DNA of 64,000 nt from Amorphophallus konjac (Eukaryota > Streptophyta > Magnoliopsida > Alismatales > Araceae). Positions 1 to 12,265 of the stretch are shown in pieces. Location of the stretch: the NCBI GenBank assembly GCA_022559845.1, contig CM040117.1, forward strand, positions 143,968,732-144,032,731. The letters are read 5' to 3'. Position 1 is the first letter of the stretch. Each line of letters starts with the position of its first letter. The notes below the pieces were generated by a model. That model ran no database searches, was not told where the DNA came from, and worked only from the letters and a program-made list of their open reading frames with translations. The position numbers and the translations under genes are program-made.

Positions 1-640
1 CTCTATCTGATACAATAGAGACGGGGACACCATGTAGTATAACAATTTCTTTTATATATAATGCTGCCAGGATATCCACAGACCATCGACTCTTTATTGG
101 TATAAAATGTGCAGATTTAGTCAATCAATCTATGATTACCCATATGCCATCGTGTCCACCTCTCGTCTTAGGTAATCCCATAATGAAATCCATTCATATG
201 CTCTCCCATTTCCATTCGGAAATATTTAAGGGATATAATTTACCTACAAGTCTGAAATGTTCTGCCTTCACTTGTTGGCATGTGAGACAGCGAGATACGA
301 AATCAGCTATTTCCCTCTTCATATTGGGCCACCAGAAACTTCTTTTGAGATCCTGATACATTTTAGTACCTCCTGGATGAATGGTGTACTTTGATTTTTG
401 TGCTTCTTCTAAGATCAATTTCTTTGTATCTTCATGATCCGGTATACACATTCGGCCCTTAAATAGCAATCTTCTGTCATTAGCAATAGAAAAATCCAGC
501 CTTTGTTCAATATTGGCCTTAATTTCTAGTAAAATTGGATCATCTTCTTGCAACTTGGCCAAATCCTCTATCAATGTAGGTTGGGCTCGGATATTAGCTA
601 TGAAGCAATCTTCTTCCTTAATGTCAACATCTAAATTCAA
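1..640 (-). pseudogene. E1 integrase: zinc-binding domain and start of catalytic core, broken
   Basis: The integrase inserts the cDNA into chromosomes. The zinc-binding domain is visible at 194-450 (HPGGTKMY, FWWPNM and the CLTCQQVK pair). The core begins at about 190 with MDFIMGLPKT, which holds the first catalytic Asp, and continues to GVPVSIVSDR at the window edge, where the second Asp would follow. In-frame TGA codons occur at 194-196 and inside the core, between VIID and LTKSAHF. The second fits a CGA to TGA change. A further in-frame stop lies just upstream of 640. The rest of the protein is outside the window. Confidence 0.85.
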
Positions 641-829
641 CTAAGCAAATTGAGGAATAAGGTTAGTTACACAAATCATGAGGCTTGATAACATACCCAT
701 TAGTTTTTTACTGAGTGCATCTGCTACAGCATTCGCCTTGTCAGGATGATATTGAATAGCAAAATCAAAGTCATTGAGATGTTCTAACCACCTCCTCTGC
801 CTCATATTAAGCTCCTTTTGAGAGAATAA

Positions 830-1066
830 TTATTTCAAACTGTTGTGGTCTAAGTAGATCGTGAACTTTTCTCCATAAAGATAATGATGCCAAATTTTCA
901 AGGCGAAGATAACCGCTGCTAATTCTAAATCATCTACAGGATAGTTTTCTTCGTGACGTTTCAGTTGTCTTGAAGAATAGCAAATCACCTTTCCGTTTTG
1001 CATAAGGACACATCCTAAGCCAATTCCAGACGCATCCGTATACACTTCAAATCCACCACCCTCCAT
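830..1066 (-). pseudogene. E1 RNase H domain fragment
   Basis: This encodes the retroelement RNase H that degrades the RNA strand of the RNA-DNA hybrid. The visible motifs are [13 protein letters not shown] (first catalytic Asp), the block [14 protein letters not shown], and [18 protein letters not shown] with the second acidic position. The segment is an open island between RT and integrase. The flanking connection sequences (641-829 and 1067-1273) are in the same order but interrupted by stops or shifts, so it is a decayed fragment. Confidence 0.85.
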
Positions 1067-1273
1067 TGGTAGTGATAAAATAGGGGCTATGGTAAGATGA
1101 TTCTTAAGACTTTGAAAACTCTTTTCACAGTCCTTCGACCAGACAAAAGGATTTTATTTTCTAGTAAGTCTAGTTAAAGGAACCACGATCTTTGAGAAGT
1201 CCTTTATGAATCTCCTATAATAACCAGCTAGACCCAAAAAGCTTCTTACTTCAGATACAGTCGTTGGCCGACT

Positions 1274-2209
1274 CTAATCTCTGACAGCTTCTACTTTAGA
1301 AGGATCCACAGTAATACCTTCTTTTGAAATAATGTGGCCTAGGAATGAAACTTCCTTGAGCCAGAATTCACATTTATTGAGTTTAACATATAGCTTGTGT
1401 TCTCTCAGTGTTTGCAAGGCTAACCTTAGATGTTCTTCATGATCCTCTTTTGTCTTGGAGTATATCAAGATATCATCTATAAAGACGACAATGAACTGGC
1501 CCAAATATGGCTGGAAGACACTGTTCATAAGTTGCATGAATACTGCTGGAGCATTAGTTAACCCAAATGGCATTACTACGAATTCATAGTGGCCATAACA
1601 ACTTCAAAAGGCTGATTTATAAATATCCTATTCTTTAATTCTAAGTTGATGATAACTAGATATGAGGTCAATCTTAGAAAAGTATTATGCTCCCGAAAGC
1701 TGATCGAAGAGCTCATCAATACGCGGCAACGGATACTTATTTTTTATTATAAGCTGATTCAGTCGCCGGTGATCGATACATAGCCTGAGGGAACCATCTT
1801 TCTTCTTGATAAATAGAATAGGCGCACCCCAAGGGGATGTGCTGGGTCTGATGAAACCTTTGTCTAGAAGTTCATGTAACTGCTTCTTTAGTTCCTTGAG
1901 TTCTGTGGGGGACATCCTGTAAGGGGCTATAGAAACATGTGCCGCTCCTGGAATGAGTTCAATGGTAAAGTTTACTTCCCTCTCAGGCGGTAAACTAGGT
2001 AGTTCATATGGGAACACATCTGGGAACTCATTTGCAATAGGAATATTTGCTAGGACAATTTCCTTAGATTCGATAATAATGACTGAAGCAAGAAAGGCTT
2101 CACATCCTTGCGAGATAAGTTTACAAGCGTGAAGAGAAGATATAATGGTAGGATGTTTCTTGTATTTGATGCCAAGAAAAGAAAATCTTGGAAGACCGGG
2201 CTTTCGCAA
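1274..2209 (-). pseudogene. E1 reverse transcriptase, broken
   Basis: Two open segments carry the gypsy RT fingers and palm. The first (2209-1685) contains [38 protein letters not shown] and [13 protein letters not shown]. The second (1573-1274) contains [17 protein letters not shown], the catalytic FIDDILIYS box and [11 protein letters not shown]. The segment between them (1574-1684) should encode the FSKIDL block but is out of frame or stop-interrupted. The catalytic Asp pair is present, but the protein cannot be made intact. Confidence 0.88.
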
Positions 2210-2257
2210 AGATATAATTCGATTTCGGCAGTTTATATAAGCATCGTGGTCTACAAG

Positions 2258-2533
2258 TCAATCTACCCCTAAAATGGCATCATAATCTTTCATATCAAGG
2301 CATACTAAGTTTGCGGGGAGATTGTGTCCTTCTACCACTATCTCATAATCAGGATAATACTTGGTAAGCTTAGTTCCCGATCCTAAAGGTGTAGTAATAG
2401 CAAGATCTGAAGGTAGGGAAACTGATGCAATTGGCAACGTTTTTGCAAAAGTGGTGGAGATAAAAGAATGAGAAGCACCAGTATCAAATAGCACGAATGC
2501 AGGGCGAGAACAGATTTTAAGAGTACCTTCCAT
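2258..2533 (-). pseudogene. E1 retropepsin-like aspartic protease fragment
   Basis: The protease processes the polyprotein. The active-site motif is VLFDTGASHSFIS, followed about 55 residues later by MKDYDAILGVD, the ILGxDWL block of gypsy proteases. The catalytic DTG is retained. The open segment ends just before the expected WL and is separated from the RT region by a disrupted stretch. It sits directly downstream of Gag on the minus strand, as expected. Confidence 0.85.
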
Positions 2534-2628
2534 AAGCCCATCATTTAGATCCCTGGGTGCTTCATCTTCATCTATAACAGCATTGAGGTGAGCCTACCTC
2601 CTGCGTCCTCCATTAGCTGATTAATCTT

Positions 2629-3534
2629 TCATAAGGGGGCAATCTGGCACACGATGCTCCCTACTTCCACAGTGCAAACAAGCACCGAGGCGCTTCTAGC
2701 ATTCTTCAGCCGAGTGGCCGAATTTCTCGCAAAAAGTGCACACCGAGGCAACTTGCTCCATCTCTTCCTTAACCTTTTTATTATTCTTCTGGGCACTTCC
2801 ACCATTCCCGCTCCTTGATCTTTTCTTGTTATCACAGCTTTTGTAGGGTTCCGTGATGCTAAACTTCTCCTTCTTATAATGCCGATCTAAGCGCCGACTG
2901 GATTCTTCTCCTTTTTCCTTTCAACTTTTCGACCTTCTCTATGGTCCTCTCGCATAAATATGCCCTCTATACCATCTCCACATAAGTGCGGATATTTTGT
3001 GTAATCGGGCCGTAACCCGTCCATAAATCGATTTGCCTTTAATAATTCTGTACTAATCAAATGTGGTGCATAAGGTGCTAGCCTGGAAAACTGTAGCTCA
3101 TACTCTGCTACTGACATCATCCCTTGACGAAGGGAGGCAAACTGCATGGCCTTCCTTTCCTTCACATGTTCGGAGAAATACTTGGCACAAAATACGGTGA
3201 GAAAACCATCCCATGTGTGAGGTGCATCGACCGGAGGTGCCGGGACCGATTTCCACCAAGTACGGGCATCTTTATTTAATTGGAATGTTGCTAGATGGAC
3301 CTTCTCCTGATCAGTGCATTGAATAACGTCAAATATACGATTCATTTCATTTATCCAATTTTCTACTTCGTCTCGATTGGAAGATCCATAGAAACGCGGA
3401 GGATTTAGACTCCGGAAATTGCGATGAAGGCCGCCAGCCCGTGCTCCTGCCCCTGCCTGGGCCATAGTTTGCAATGCGTGCGTAAGGCCGGCAACGGTTT
3501 GTTGCATGCCATTCCAATCTACGCGATGAGCCAT
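2629..3534 (-). pseudogene. E1 Gag (capsid plus double zinc knuckle), broken
   Basis: The start was chosen at the ATG at 3534 (MAHRVDWNGM), because E3 and E8 Gags start the same way. The capsid part has LNPPRFYGSS, the ENWINEMNRIFDVIQCTDQEKV block, DARTWWKSV and the HVKERKAMQFASLRQGMMSV block. After FMDGLRP the frame is lost and a stop occurs at 2887. In another frame (2640-2750) two zinc knuckles are readable, CTFCEKFGHSAEEC and CLHCGSREHRVPDC. They are separated by a TAG where a Trp codon is expected. It packages the element RNA into particles; here it is a pseudogene. Confidence 0.85.
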
Positions 3535-3750
3535 GATAAGAATAATAAGGTACCTGAGAAAAATATAACAACTTGTTATTTCTCGTGAGACTGAAGGAAA
3601 ATCAATCTTAAAGCTAATAACTATCTCATCCCGGGCTCTACCCAATTCTCTCCTGGGTGTGAAAATTTCTTCCTTAGTTCATAGGTAGGGGTCCTTAAAC
3701 CTTGGACTTATCCTATGACATGACTCTTTTTCCTAAGTCCTGAGACTTAG

Positions 3751-3762
3751 GCTCTGATACCA
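3751..3762 (-). promoter_or_regulatory. E1 primer-binding site (initiator tRNA-Met)
   Basis: The minus strand reads TGGTATCAGAGC, the classical plant initiator-Met PBS. It lies 7 bases inside the LTR end (ATGACA at 3770-3775), which fixes both the orientation of E1 and the inner LTR boundary. Confidence 0.92.
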
Positions 3763-4950
3763 ACTTAATTGTCATGTCCCGAGCCTTTATTACAGCGGAA
3801 GACTCGCTCGGGGAGCGCAAACAGCCGGCATGGTAAGCCTCTTGCAAGCAAGAACAACCAGAGCACGAGACAATCACACATATAAATGTAATTGCACAGA
3901 ATTGAAACAAACTCCATCTTTATTTCAGAAATGATCAATATTAAAGAATACAACCATTAATTCAACTTCCATCATCTTTCATTCTACTAGACTCAAGAAA
4001 TAGGAAAATTACATTGACTCAATCTAGACATTATAAAACTTCCTAAGTCTTCGCTCTTGTAATAACAACATTCAACCGCTCTCGGACCAGCTACTTGAAT
4101 CACCCGAATCCGAATTCAAACTACTTCCATCTCTTGAAAAATATTGGAAATAGGTAATGAGCACACTTACCCAGTAGGTATCTTCATATCAACATGAAGG
4201 CATTATTAAAGTAATTAATATTTTAGCTCTAGAGAATAAGGTAAAATCATGCGAATGCGAATCAATCATGCGATTAAACCAAAGTAACAAGATAATCACG
4301 TAAGATAGAATGATCAAGAATGAACTAGCAAGAATATAACATGAACATGATATTTGGCCTTTCACGAGCAAGCATGTAACGAGAATGTACAAGTAAGCCA
4401 CATATTCATCACACTAGTCTCTTTTGAGTACATAGTTCATGAATTTCTGTGGAATATCAAGCAAGAAATTCATGTACACGAATGTCATGTCGTGTCGTGG
4501 ATCTTCACTTATTTATAGAAATAGTACTCCCAGCGTAATGCGACGCCAATAGCATCATACCCCAAGGTTTATAAAATAGTATATTTCTGGCAATCAGCCG
4601 AGGGGACTAGCATAGAGCCCTTGAACACAATCAGTGCTCGATCGCATCTTCAGGTATAAATTAAGCTACTTCCACGCATGTAACAGTAAAGTATGGCCAA
4701 GAATATAGCAATTACAAATAATGAAAATCAATGAATGAACGCTTCAATTCGAATATATGAGATCAAGAAATAGATTTAACGATGTTATGCTTATGGAAAT
4801 AAATCGACAGCATAACGGTACATTCTTGTACCTTTCATTCATTACATTAAGTCTCTTTAATCATATGCTAAGTTCTAGACTATCATTAGTCCATCTAGAA
4901 CTTTAGAAATCAACCCTCGGGTCAACCTTGGGTTAATATATGCAAGCGGT

Positions 4951-5100
4951 GTGACGGTCATCTACTGGGCCGTTACATTCTGTAACGCGCCAGTAGTGGG
5001 CCGGCACAGTGATCCGAGTCTAGAAAGACAAAATAGACTCAGAGGAATGTGACGGTCATACAATGGGCCGTTACGTGAGCCTGACGGTCCAATGCAAGGC
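4951..5100 (-). repeat. E1 LTR cluster of GTGACGGTC...GCCGTTAC hairpin units
   Basis: Units at 4951-4976 and 5049-5074 read gtgacggtc, six bases, then gggccgttac. The two arms are near-perfect inverted repeats. Partial units follow at 5080-5105. The same unit recurs in the other half of the LTR, across the E2 insertion. Confidence 0.7.
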
Positions 5101-5653
5101 CGTTAGATTACTAGTTCCAGAAACAACGATAGTGTATTCTAGTTAATGGGTTTTAATGGTACAACTAACTCGGCGTCCTAGTGGGAATCCCAGGCTCACG
5201 GAGAATTACGGAGGCTTTGAAACAAGATTTCCTAGTCCATTGGAAGGAATATCCAATAGAGAGGTCCTCATGTCCAAGATTGTGTTCCTATAGTGCAAAG
5301 TGTGAACTAATGGTCAACACATCGGAGTATGTGCCATGTACTTATAGAAACGACTCTATTGATAGAGAAAGAATATATATATATAGACATATAACGATGT
5401 GAAATCATGATAAAAACTCTAGCAATACATCATTCAAAATCATATTTCTAACTACAAAACTATAGAGTTTTGGCTTTGTAACTTAAAGTAACAATAAGAT
5501 ACCAAAGCATGCGATACCTATCATGAGTGCTTAAATAACCTTCAATTCATATAACAGGTTAAAACTTAGATAACTAGACTTAATAATAAGCAAAATAAAC
5601 AAGTCTTAGTCTATCTTAGGGTTGGCAGAACATAGCCTCTGACGGTCTAGAAG

Positions 5654-5658
5654 TAGGG
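5654..5658. repeat. E2 target-site duplication (left)
   Basis: The bases taggg precede the TG of LTR A, and the identical 5-mer follows the CA of LTR C at 14662-14666. This is a standard 5-bp LTR-element duplication. Confidence 0.9.
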
Positions 5659-7731
5659 TGATGCGGGACGGAACTGACAAATGGACTAAACCTATGATGA
5701 AGACCAAGTGCGGCCAGCACTCACACGAGACAAGGCAAGCCGAGAGATCGACCTCCGTACTATTCCTCCGAAGAGAGGCATCTCTCAACAAGAAACCCAA
5801 GTCCACGGTCGTCCCTATGAGGGAAGCGAGTGGATCAAAGCGGCAAAGGAGCCGACGCGCAACTATAGGAGTCTAGTCCGAGCTCGGTGCTCGACTAGGG
5901 CCACGGAATGGGATACTCTCACTCACGATCTCGCGGTGTTGAATGCTAGCTAGGATCCCTACACTCTCACGTGGCATACAAGATCACATACTAGTAAAGC
6001 AAAATGCCAAGGGGGGGGAGCGTCGCACGTACCTCCACGCCTAGGCGTGGGGAAGGAACCCCGGCCGAGACCGACAACCCCGATACACATAATGAAAGAA
6101 TAGGTACAAGCCAGCAATGGTGCCCACTCCTCGCAGGGAGATAACAGGCTACAACAATTCCATTCGGGGCGGCCGATACACGGGCTGACGGGCGGCACTC
6201 GGTGAAGGGTTGGCCACGAGGAGGGTCCGAATGACGATCGGCAGAATCGCAGCAACGCGCGACTCGGTGGTAAACGTTCCCACGAATGGATCCGGAGTCC
6301 GATTGGGGCGCCGTCAGCGAGGGCGCGTAGTTAGGTCGCAGGAGGAAGCCTCGGCCAAAAGGCGTGCTCAGATTCCGTCCGTGGAAGCCGTGGTCGCACC
6401 TGCAAGTGGGGACAAGGAATCTGCTCCCAGAACTGCGCTGTCGAGCGGGGAAAATGGTAACTCGCTGCTCCGGTAGGCGATCGAGGCCCTGCTTGTGGGA
6501 GGACGTCGGGGACGCAGAGCAGCAGGTCCGGACCAAAGAGCTCGGTCAGATCTGGTAGTGGTTGGATGTTGTGAACTTTGGAAGTCACCGGTTGTCCTGG
6601 CACCGGGTGGACTGGGCAGGCCCGTGCGACCTCACGGGAACGGACGCCACGAACAGCTCGGACGTCGGAACGAGACGAGGTTGGCGGCGTTGGAAAGAGG
6701 ACGACGAGAGGTACAAACCCTGAAGAAATCAGCTCCAAACTCGGAGTTGTCCGTCCTGTGGGATTTTCGCAAGAAGGAGGGTGGATCTGGGAGCGCAGAG
6801 AGGGAGGCTCCTGCGCTAGCTCACGAGAAAACTCGCCACGGGTGGTGCCGACCTCGGATCGAGGCGAAACCAAAGCCCACGTGCTTCGGACTCGTAGAAG
6901 TATCCACAAAAAAAAGGAGGGGCTCGGATTCGACCCGCACCGGATGGGGACGCCGCTGCAACTCGGGGCTGAATCTGGAACACGCGAACTCGAACCGGAG
7001 ACGAAGTAGAAGGGAGGAAGAACCTCGGCGTCGCACCGAGGGGATGGGGAGTCGCACCCCGGGGTTGCTCCCGTCGCAGGAGCAGAGGAGGAAGAGAGGG
7101 TCGCCCTCTCCAAGGGGTGGCTGCGCAAATGGCTGCTCAATCAAAATATTTCATTAATTAATTAATTTCTTCCAAAGAAAATGCTAAGACTATATAGTTG
7201 GGGAGGGGAGCTAGGGTTTCTACCACCAAATGGGGAGATGGGGGCGCAAATGGGAGGGGGTAGGGGCGGCCAGCTCTCCTCCCATCAAGGAGGGAATCTC
7301 TCCTTCAATCAAGGAGGTTCCTCCAATCAAGGAGGGATCAAAGGAAGGGGCGGCCAAAGGAGGGAGTGGAGAAAGGGGAAGGCGGCTGCCACCTCTTCCA
7401 CTTGGAGGAGGTGAGAGGTGCGCCCAAAACCCTAACCCAAGGGGTTGGGTGTGCAAACCCCAAATGGGCCAAGAGAAGTGGAGCACAAGATGGCCCACTA
7501 ACCCCTTTGCCCTCTAAATAAGCCTACAAAGCACAAAAGATGTCTAATTGGCCTACAAAGGCCTACAACTAGATAGAAGTGTCCACGCAGGGACTAATCC
7601 AAGGCCCAACATGGCCTAAAGCATGAAATAAATGGGGATAACTCTGCTAGTCTGCTAAATGATCGCCGAGCCAAAGGGATGCCGGCGTGCTCCGTGTGCT
7701 CCGTCGAGTGAAGTGGCGCGTGTCCTCACCA
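5659..7731 (-). repeat. E2 LTR A (2073 bp)
   Basis: It runs TGATGCGGGACGG to CCTCACCA on the plus strand. It aligns base for base with LTR B at an offset of 4534, with only scattered substitutions. It is GC-rich with G-rich runs near 7200-7400. Long open frames on both strands inside it lack convincing ATG starts and are not called as genes. Confidence 0.93.
7190..7197 (-). promoter_or_regulatory. E2 LTR A TATA box (candidate)
   Basis: CTATATAG on the minus strand, at matching positions in LTR B (11724-11731, one base changed) and LTR C (14120-14127). Confidence 0.5.
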
Positions 7732-9896
7732 ATTCTCCCCGGGTGGGAAGAACTCGACCCCGTCGAGTAAGGGTCACGGTCGCTCAAGTAACGCTCCAGC
7801 AGGTCCGGGTCGATCTGCTCCAGCTCTCCACGTGTGATCCAGGTGTCGTCTGTCGCAGGGTGCCCTCTCCAACGCACTAGAAAGCGCTGGTAGGCTACGC
7901 TCCTGGTCATGGTCACCTGCTCATCCAGTATGCAATCTATATGCTCGCGTGTCTGTAATGGGGCTGGAGGAGGTGGACCCTCAGATGGTGTAATGCTCTC
8001 AACAGGAGGGGTAGGCCCAAAAAGCTCACTGGGAATCACCGCGGGATCCCGATATGCCACCAGATCAGAGACATTGAACGTCGAACTGATCCCATAGTCG
8101 TCTGGTAGCTCAATCTCATACGCATTCGACCCTATTCGCTTCAGAACTCGGAAGGGTCCTGCACCGCGGTCCTGGAGTTTCTTCACGGCCCCCGAAGGGA
8201 ACCGTTCAGGTCTAACCCTGATCATGACGTACTCTCCCACTTGGAACTCACGGGTGCGTCGATGCGCATCAGCTAGATCCTTATAACGTGCGTTGCTGGC
8301 CTCGAGGGGGTGATGATGATGTAGACTCCAAACTAGTGGCGTGGACTCATACCGATATGAATGCATGGGTGGCCCAGGGCATCCAAACATAGACCCAGCA
8401 TGTCTATGACGCCTACATGACTGGACAACACGGGGAGGACCAGGACAACCAAAGTTGTATCTATCATGCATGGGTGTCCTACGGAATGTGGTAGACTCAT
8501 GGGGACTAAATTGCCCAAACTCACTCATGACATTCCCTATATGAGACAAACCCCTATATGATGGTGGACATGAAGAAACATGGGGAAGAGACATGTATCC
8601 CTCGCCTCCTAAGCTCGGGCATCTGGATGCCGGTAAGGTGAGGTGTTGACTAGAAGGCCTAGGTGGTGTATGATAGTGGACCTCCTCGACAAGGTGGGGA
8701 AAAGAATATGGGTCGAGAGGCTCACTAGGGAGGGGATCGAAAGGGTCAAAGAAATGATGACCCCTCCCGACAGGTCCCTTCACTATACTTGCCCATGTGC
8801 GACATTCGCCCAGGTGCAGATAATCACCTTCAGGCACTCTCATGTATGGGGCAAGAGGCTCATGAGGAAGGCAAGGAAGGCAAGGTTCCTCCCTCGGGAC
8901 CGTGAAACCATAAGCGGGGACAAAATCAACCTCCACGGGTATGGGAAATAATAAAAGGACCTCGGATGTGATATGTCCTATGGTGTAGACCGAGGTAATA
9001 GACCCCAAAGCAGGGAGTGTAAAGCTATGACTATAGGGTTGGTCAGACCCTAAGGTCAACATATAAGTCAACTCCCATTGATAATCTAAACTCCTAAGGA
9101 AGTCCTTCACATTTTCAAGAAAGCAGAAGGACCGAAAAGTGGTGTGAAAGGAGTTAAGGGGTATTATTGGGAGGGCTGGTCCCATGGGTGTATAGCAAGG
9201 AATGGAGACATCTAGAAGTGGACCCTCCCTTAGCCAGCTAGCTAAAGACTCACCAATGACCAGTTCACCCTCGGAAGGTAAGAATGTCTCTATATGAGGG
9301 TCTAAGGGTGAAGCCTCTCTCTCGGGAGTGGAAACGGAGTCCTCTATGATGTGGAGGGGATCACTCCCTAACTCCTTAACCTCAGTTAGGTACTCCTCAA
9401 TCAACTCCTATTCAGCCTCGTAACTCACTGGAACAAACCCAGGTGATGACATGGAGGTGGTCGGCGTAACGCCGTCATGGAAGACAAACTCACCGGGAAG
9501 GTGAGATGGGTGTAAGGTGCAGGTCCTCCTATCCAGGTCGATGGTCGCACTTCTTTCCTGCAACCAAGTTCGCCCTAAAATGATGCATGGACCAGCAAGT
9601 GTGCTGATCTTGCACCAAGCGCCATCGGAATATTTAACGGGGCCAAACCACCGTTGAAACTCGATAAAAGCTAAACCATCACGGAGAACAATCTCCCCAG
9701 TCTTAGAGAGTGACTCAATAATGTCTTGTGAGACACAGTTAGACGACACCCTACTGATGAAGTCGATCTCCGTATGCATCCCATTAGGTAGGATGGCAGT
9801 GGACATGACAGGGCGCTGGAATGACTCGGTCATCGGTATAGGGATCGGGTCTCCCGACGACTGAGTGGTAGGGGCGACACTTAGGGGTCGTACCAT
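7647..9896 (-). pseudogene. E2 polyprotein: protease-like remnant, unknown conserved region, GCPGPP repeats, integrase C-terminus and chromodomain
   Basis: One minus-strand frame runs from an ATG at 9896 to 7647 with a single TAG at 9408-9410. The first part (9896-9411) looks like a retropepsin without its DTG: IDFISRVSS sits where the active site should be, with CIILGRTWLQERSATID downstream. Next is a region I do not recognise, with SWLREGP, NSFHTTFRS, LGSITSVYTIGH and FFDPFDP, shared with E4 and E6. Then come two FGCPGPP repeats. These are followed by the integrase GPY/F-type domain (GAGPFRVLKRIG) and a chromodomain (ILDEQVTMTRSVAYQRFLVRW, then DDTWITRGELEQ). The frame ends inside the LTR. 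RT, RNase H and the integrase core are absent. Confidence 0.8.
7732..7751 (-). promoter_or_regulatory. E2 polypurine tract
   Basis: On the minus strand, purine-rich ACCCGGGGAGAAT directly precedes the LTR start TGGTGAGGAC. This is the expected plus-strand DNA primer. An almost identical tract sits at the same place in E6 (36209-36228). Confidence 0.7.
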
Positions 9897-10176
9897 AAGA
9901 GCATCGAATCGGGCCAATAGGGATGACTAATCTGACATGTGGGCTCGAGGAACCACCATGGGGTTGGCGCGGAGCTGGACATGCAAGACTCAACGAGACA
10001 AGGACAAAACTCTAACTAGACACAAACCTAACATTACAATGCAATGGTGGGTTACCTAGATGAACTAAGAGACTCAATGCAACCTAGATAACTCTAAGGC
10101 CTCAATTGCACCCTAGACAACCTAAAGACTCGCATGACCTAAGACCCCAATTTGTTAGAACAAACTGGTTCCCTAA
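9897..10176 (-). other. E2 leader between PBS and ORF
   Basis: This is an untranslated leader of about 280 bp. No ATG-started frame with recognisable content was found, and no Gag is visible in E2. Repeated short agactc/ctagac-like words are present, nothing more. Confidence 0.5.
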
Positions 10177-10188
10177 GCTCTGATACCA
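10177..10188 (-). promoter_or_regulatory. E2 primer-binding site (initiator tRNA-Met)
   Basis: The minus strand reads TGGTATCAGAGC, 4 bases from the LTR B end (CCCGCATCA on the minus strand). Confidence 0.92.
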
Positions 10189-10192
10189 AATT

Positions 10193-12265
10193 TGATGCGG
10201 GACGGAACTGACAAATGGACTAAACCTATGATGAAGACCAAGTGCGGCCAGCACTCACACGAGACAAGGCAAGCCGAGAGATCGACCTCCGTACTATTCC
10301 TCCGAAGAGAGGCGTCTCTCAACAAGAAACCCAAGTCCACGGTCGTCCCTATGAGGGAAGCGAGTGGATCAAAGCGGCAAAGGAGCCGACGCGCAACTAT
10401 AGGAGTCTAGTCCGAGCTCGGTGCTCGACTAGGGCCACGGAATGGGATACTCTCACTCACGATCTCGCGGTGTTGAATGCTAGCTAGGATCCCTACACTC
10501 TCACGCGGCATACAAGATCACATACTAGTAAAGCAAAATGCCAAGGGGGGGGAGCGTCGCACGTACCTCCACGCCTAGGCGTGGGGAAGGAACCCCGGCC
10601 GAGACCGACAACCCCGATACACACAATGAAAGAATAGGTACAAGCCAGCAATGGTGCCCACTCCTCGCAGGGAGATAACAGGCTACAACAATTCCATTCG
10701 GGGCGGCCGATACACGGGCTGACGGGCGGCACTCGGTGAAGGGTTGGCCACGAGGAGGGTCCGAATGACGATCGGCAGAATCGCAGCAACGCGCGACTCG
10801 GTGGTAAACGTTCCCACGAATGGATCCGGAGTCTGATTGGGGCGCCGTCAGCGAGGGCGCGTAGTTAGGTCGTAGGAGGAAGCCTCGGCCAAAAGGCGTG
10901 CTCAGATTCCGTCCGTGGAAGCCGTGGCCGCACCTGCAAGTGGGGACAAGGAATCTGCTCCCAGAACTGCGCTGTCGAGCGGGGAAAATGGTAACTCGCT
11001 GCTCCGGTAGGCGATCGAGGCCCCGCTTGTGGGAGGACGTCGGGGACACAGAGCAGCAGGTCCGGACCAATGAGCTCGGTCAGATCTGGTCGTGGTTGGA
11101 CGCTGTGAACTTTGGAAGTCGCCGGTTGTCCTGGCACCGGGTGGACTGGGCAGGCCCGCGCGACCTCACGGGAACGGACGCCACGAACAGCTCGGACGTC
11201 GGAACGAGACAAGGTTGGCGGCGTTGGAAAGAGGACGACGAGAGGTACAAACCCTGAAGAAATCAGCTCCAAACTCGGAGTATTCCGTCCTGTGGGATTT
11301 TCGCAAGAAGGAGGGTGGATCTGGGCGCGCAGAGAGGGAGGCTCCTGCGCTAGCTCACAAGAAAACTCGCCACGGGTGGTGCCGACCTCGGATCGAGGCG
11401 AAACCAAAGCCCACGCGCTGCCGACTCGTAGAAGTATCCACCCAAAAAAGGAGGGGCTCGGATTCGACCCGCACCGGATGGGGACGCAGCTGCAACTCGG
11501 GGCCGAATCTGGAACACGCGAACTCGAACCGGAGACGAAGTAGAAGGGAGGAAGAACCTCGGCGTCGCACCGAGGGGATGGGGAGTCGCACCCCGGGGTT
11601 GCTCCCGTCGCAGGAGCAGAGGAGGAAGAGAGGGTCGCCCTCTCCAAGGGGTGGCTGCGCAAATGGCTGCTCAATCAAAATATTTCATTCATTAATTAAT
11701 TTCTTCCAAAGAAAATGCTAAGATTATATAGTTGGGGAGGGGAGCTAGGGTTTCTACCACCAAATGGGGAGATGGGGGCGCAAATGGGAGGGGGTAGGGG
11801 CGGCCAGCTCTCCTCCCATCAAGGAGGGAATCTCTCCTTCAATCAAGGAGGTTCCTCCAATCAAGGAGGGATCAAAGGAAGGGGCGGCCAAAGGAGGGAG
11901 TGGAGAAAGGGGAAGGCGGCTGCCGCCTCTTCCACTTGGAGGAGGTGAGAGGTGCGCCCAAAACCCTAACCCTAGGGGTTGGGTGCGCAAACCCCAAATG
12001 GGCCAAGAGAAGTGGAGCACAAGATGGCCCACTAACCCCTTTGCCCTCTAAATAAGCCTACAAAGCACAAAAGATGTCTAATTGGCCTACAAAGGCCTAC
12101 AACTAGATAGAAGTGTCCACGCAGGGACTAATCCAAGGCCCAACATGGCCTAAAGCATGAAATAAATGGGGATAACTCTGCTAGCCTGCTAAATGATCGC
12201 TGAGCCAAAGGGATGCCGGCGTGCTCCGTGTGCTCCGTCGAGTGAAGCGGCGCGTGTCCTCACCA
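10193..12265 (-). repeat. E2 LTR B (2073 bp)
   Basis: The same length and termini as LTR A. It lies next to the PBS and so is the 5' LTR of the intact unit. It contains the telobox-like aaaccctaaccctag at about 11962-11976. Confidence 0.93.

Noticed and set aside
6331..7140. Long minus-strand frames in the E2 LTRs as protein genes
   Set aside because: They start with TTG rather than ATG, overlap equally long frames on other frames and strands, have no recognised domain and lie in GC-rich LTR sequence.
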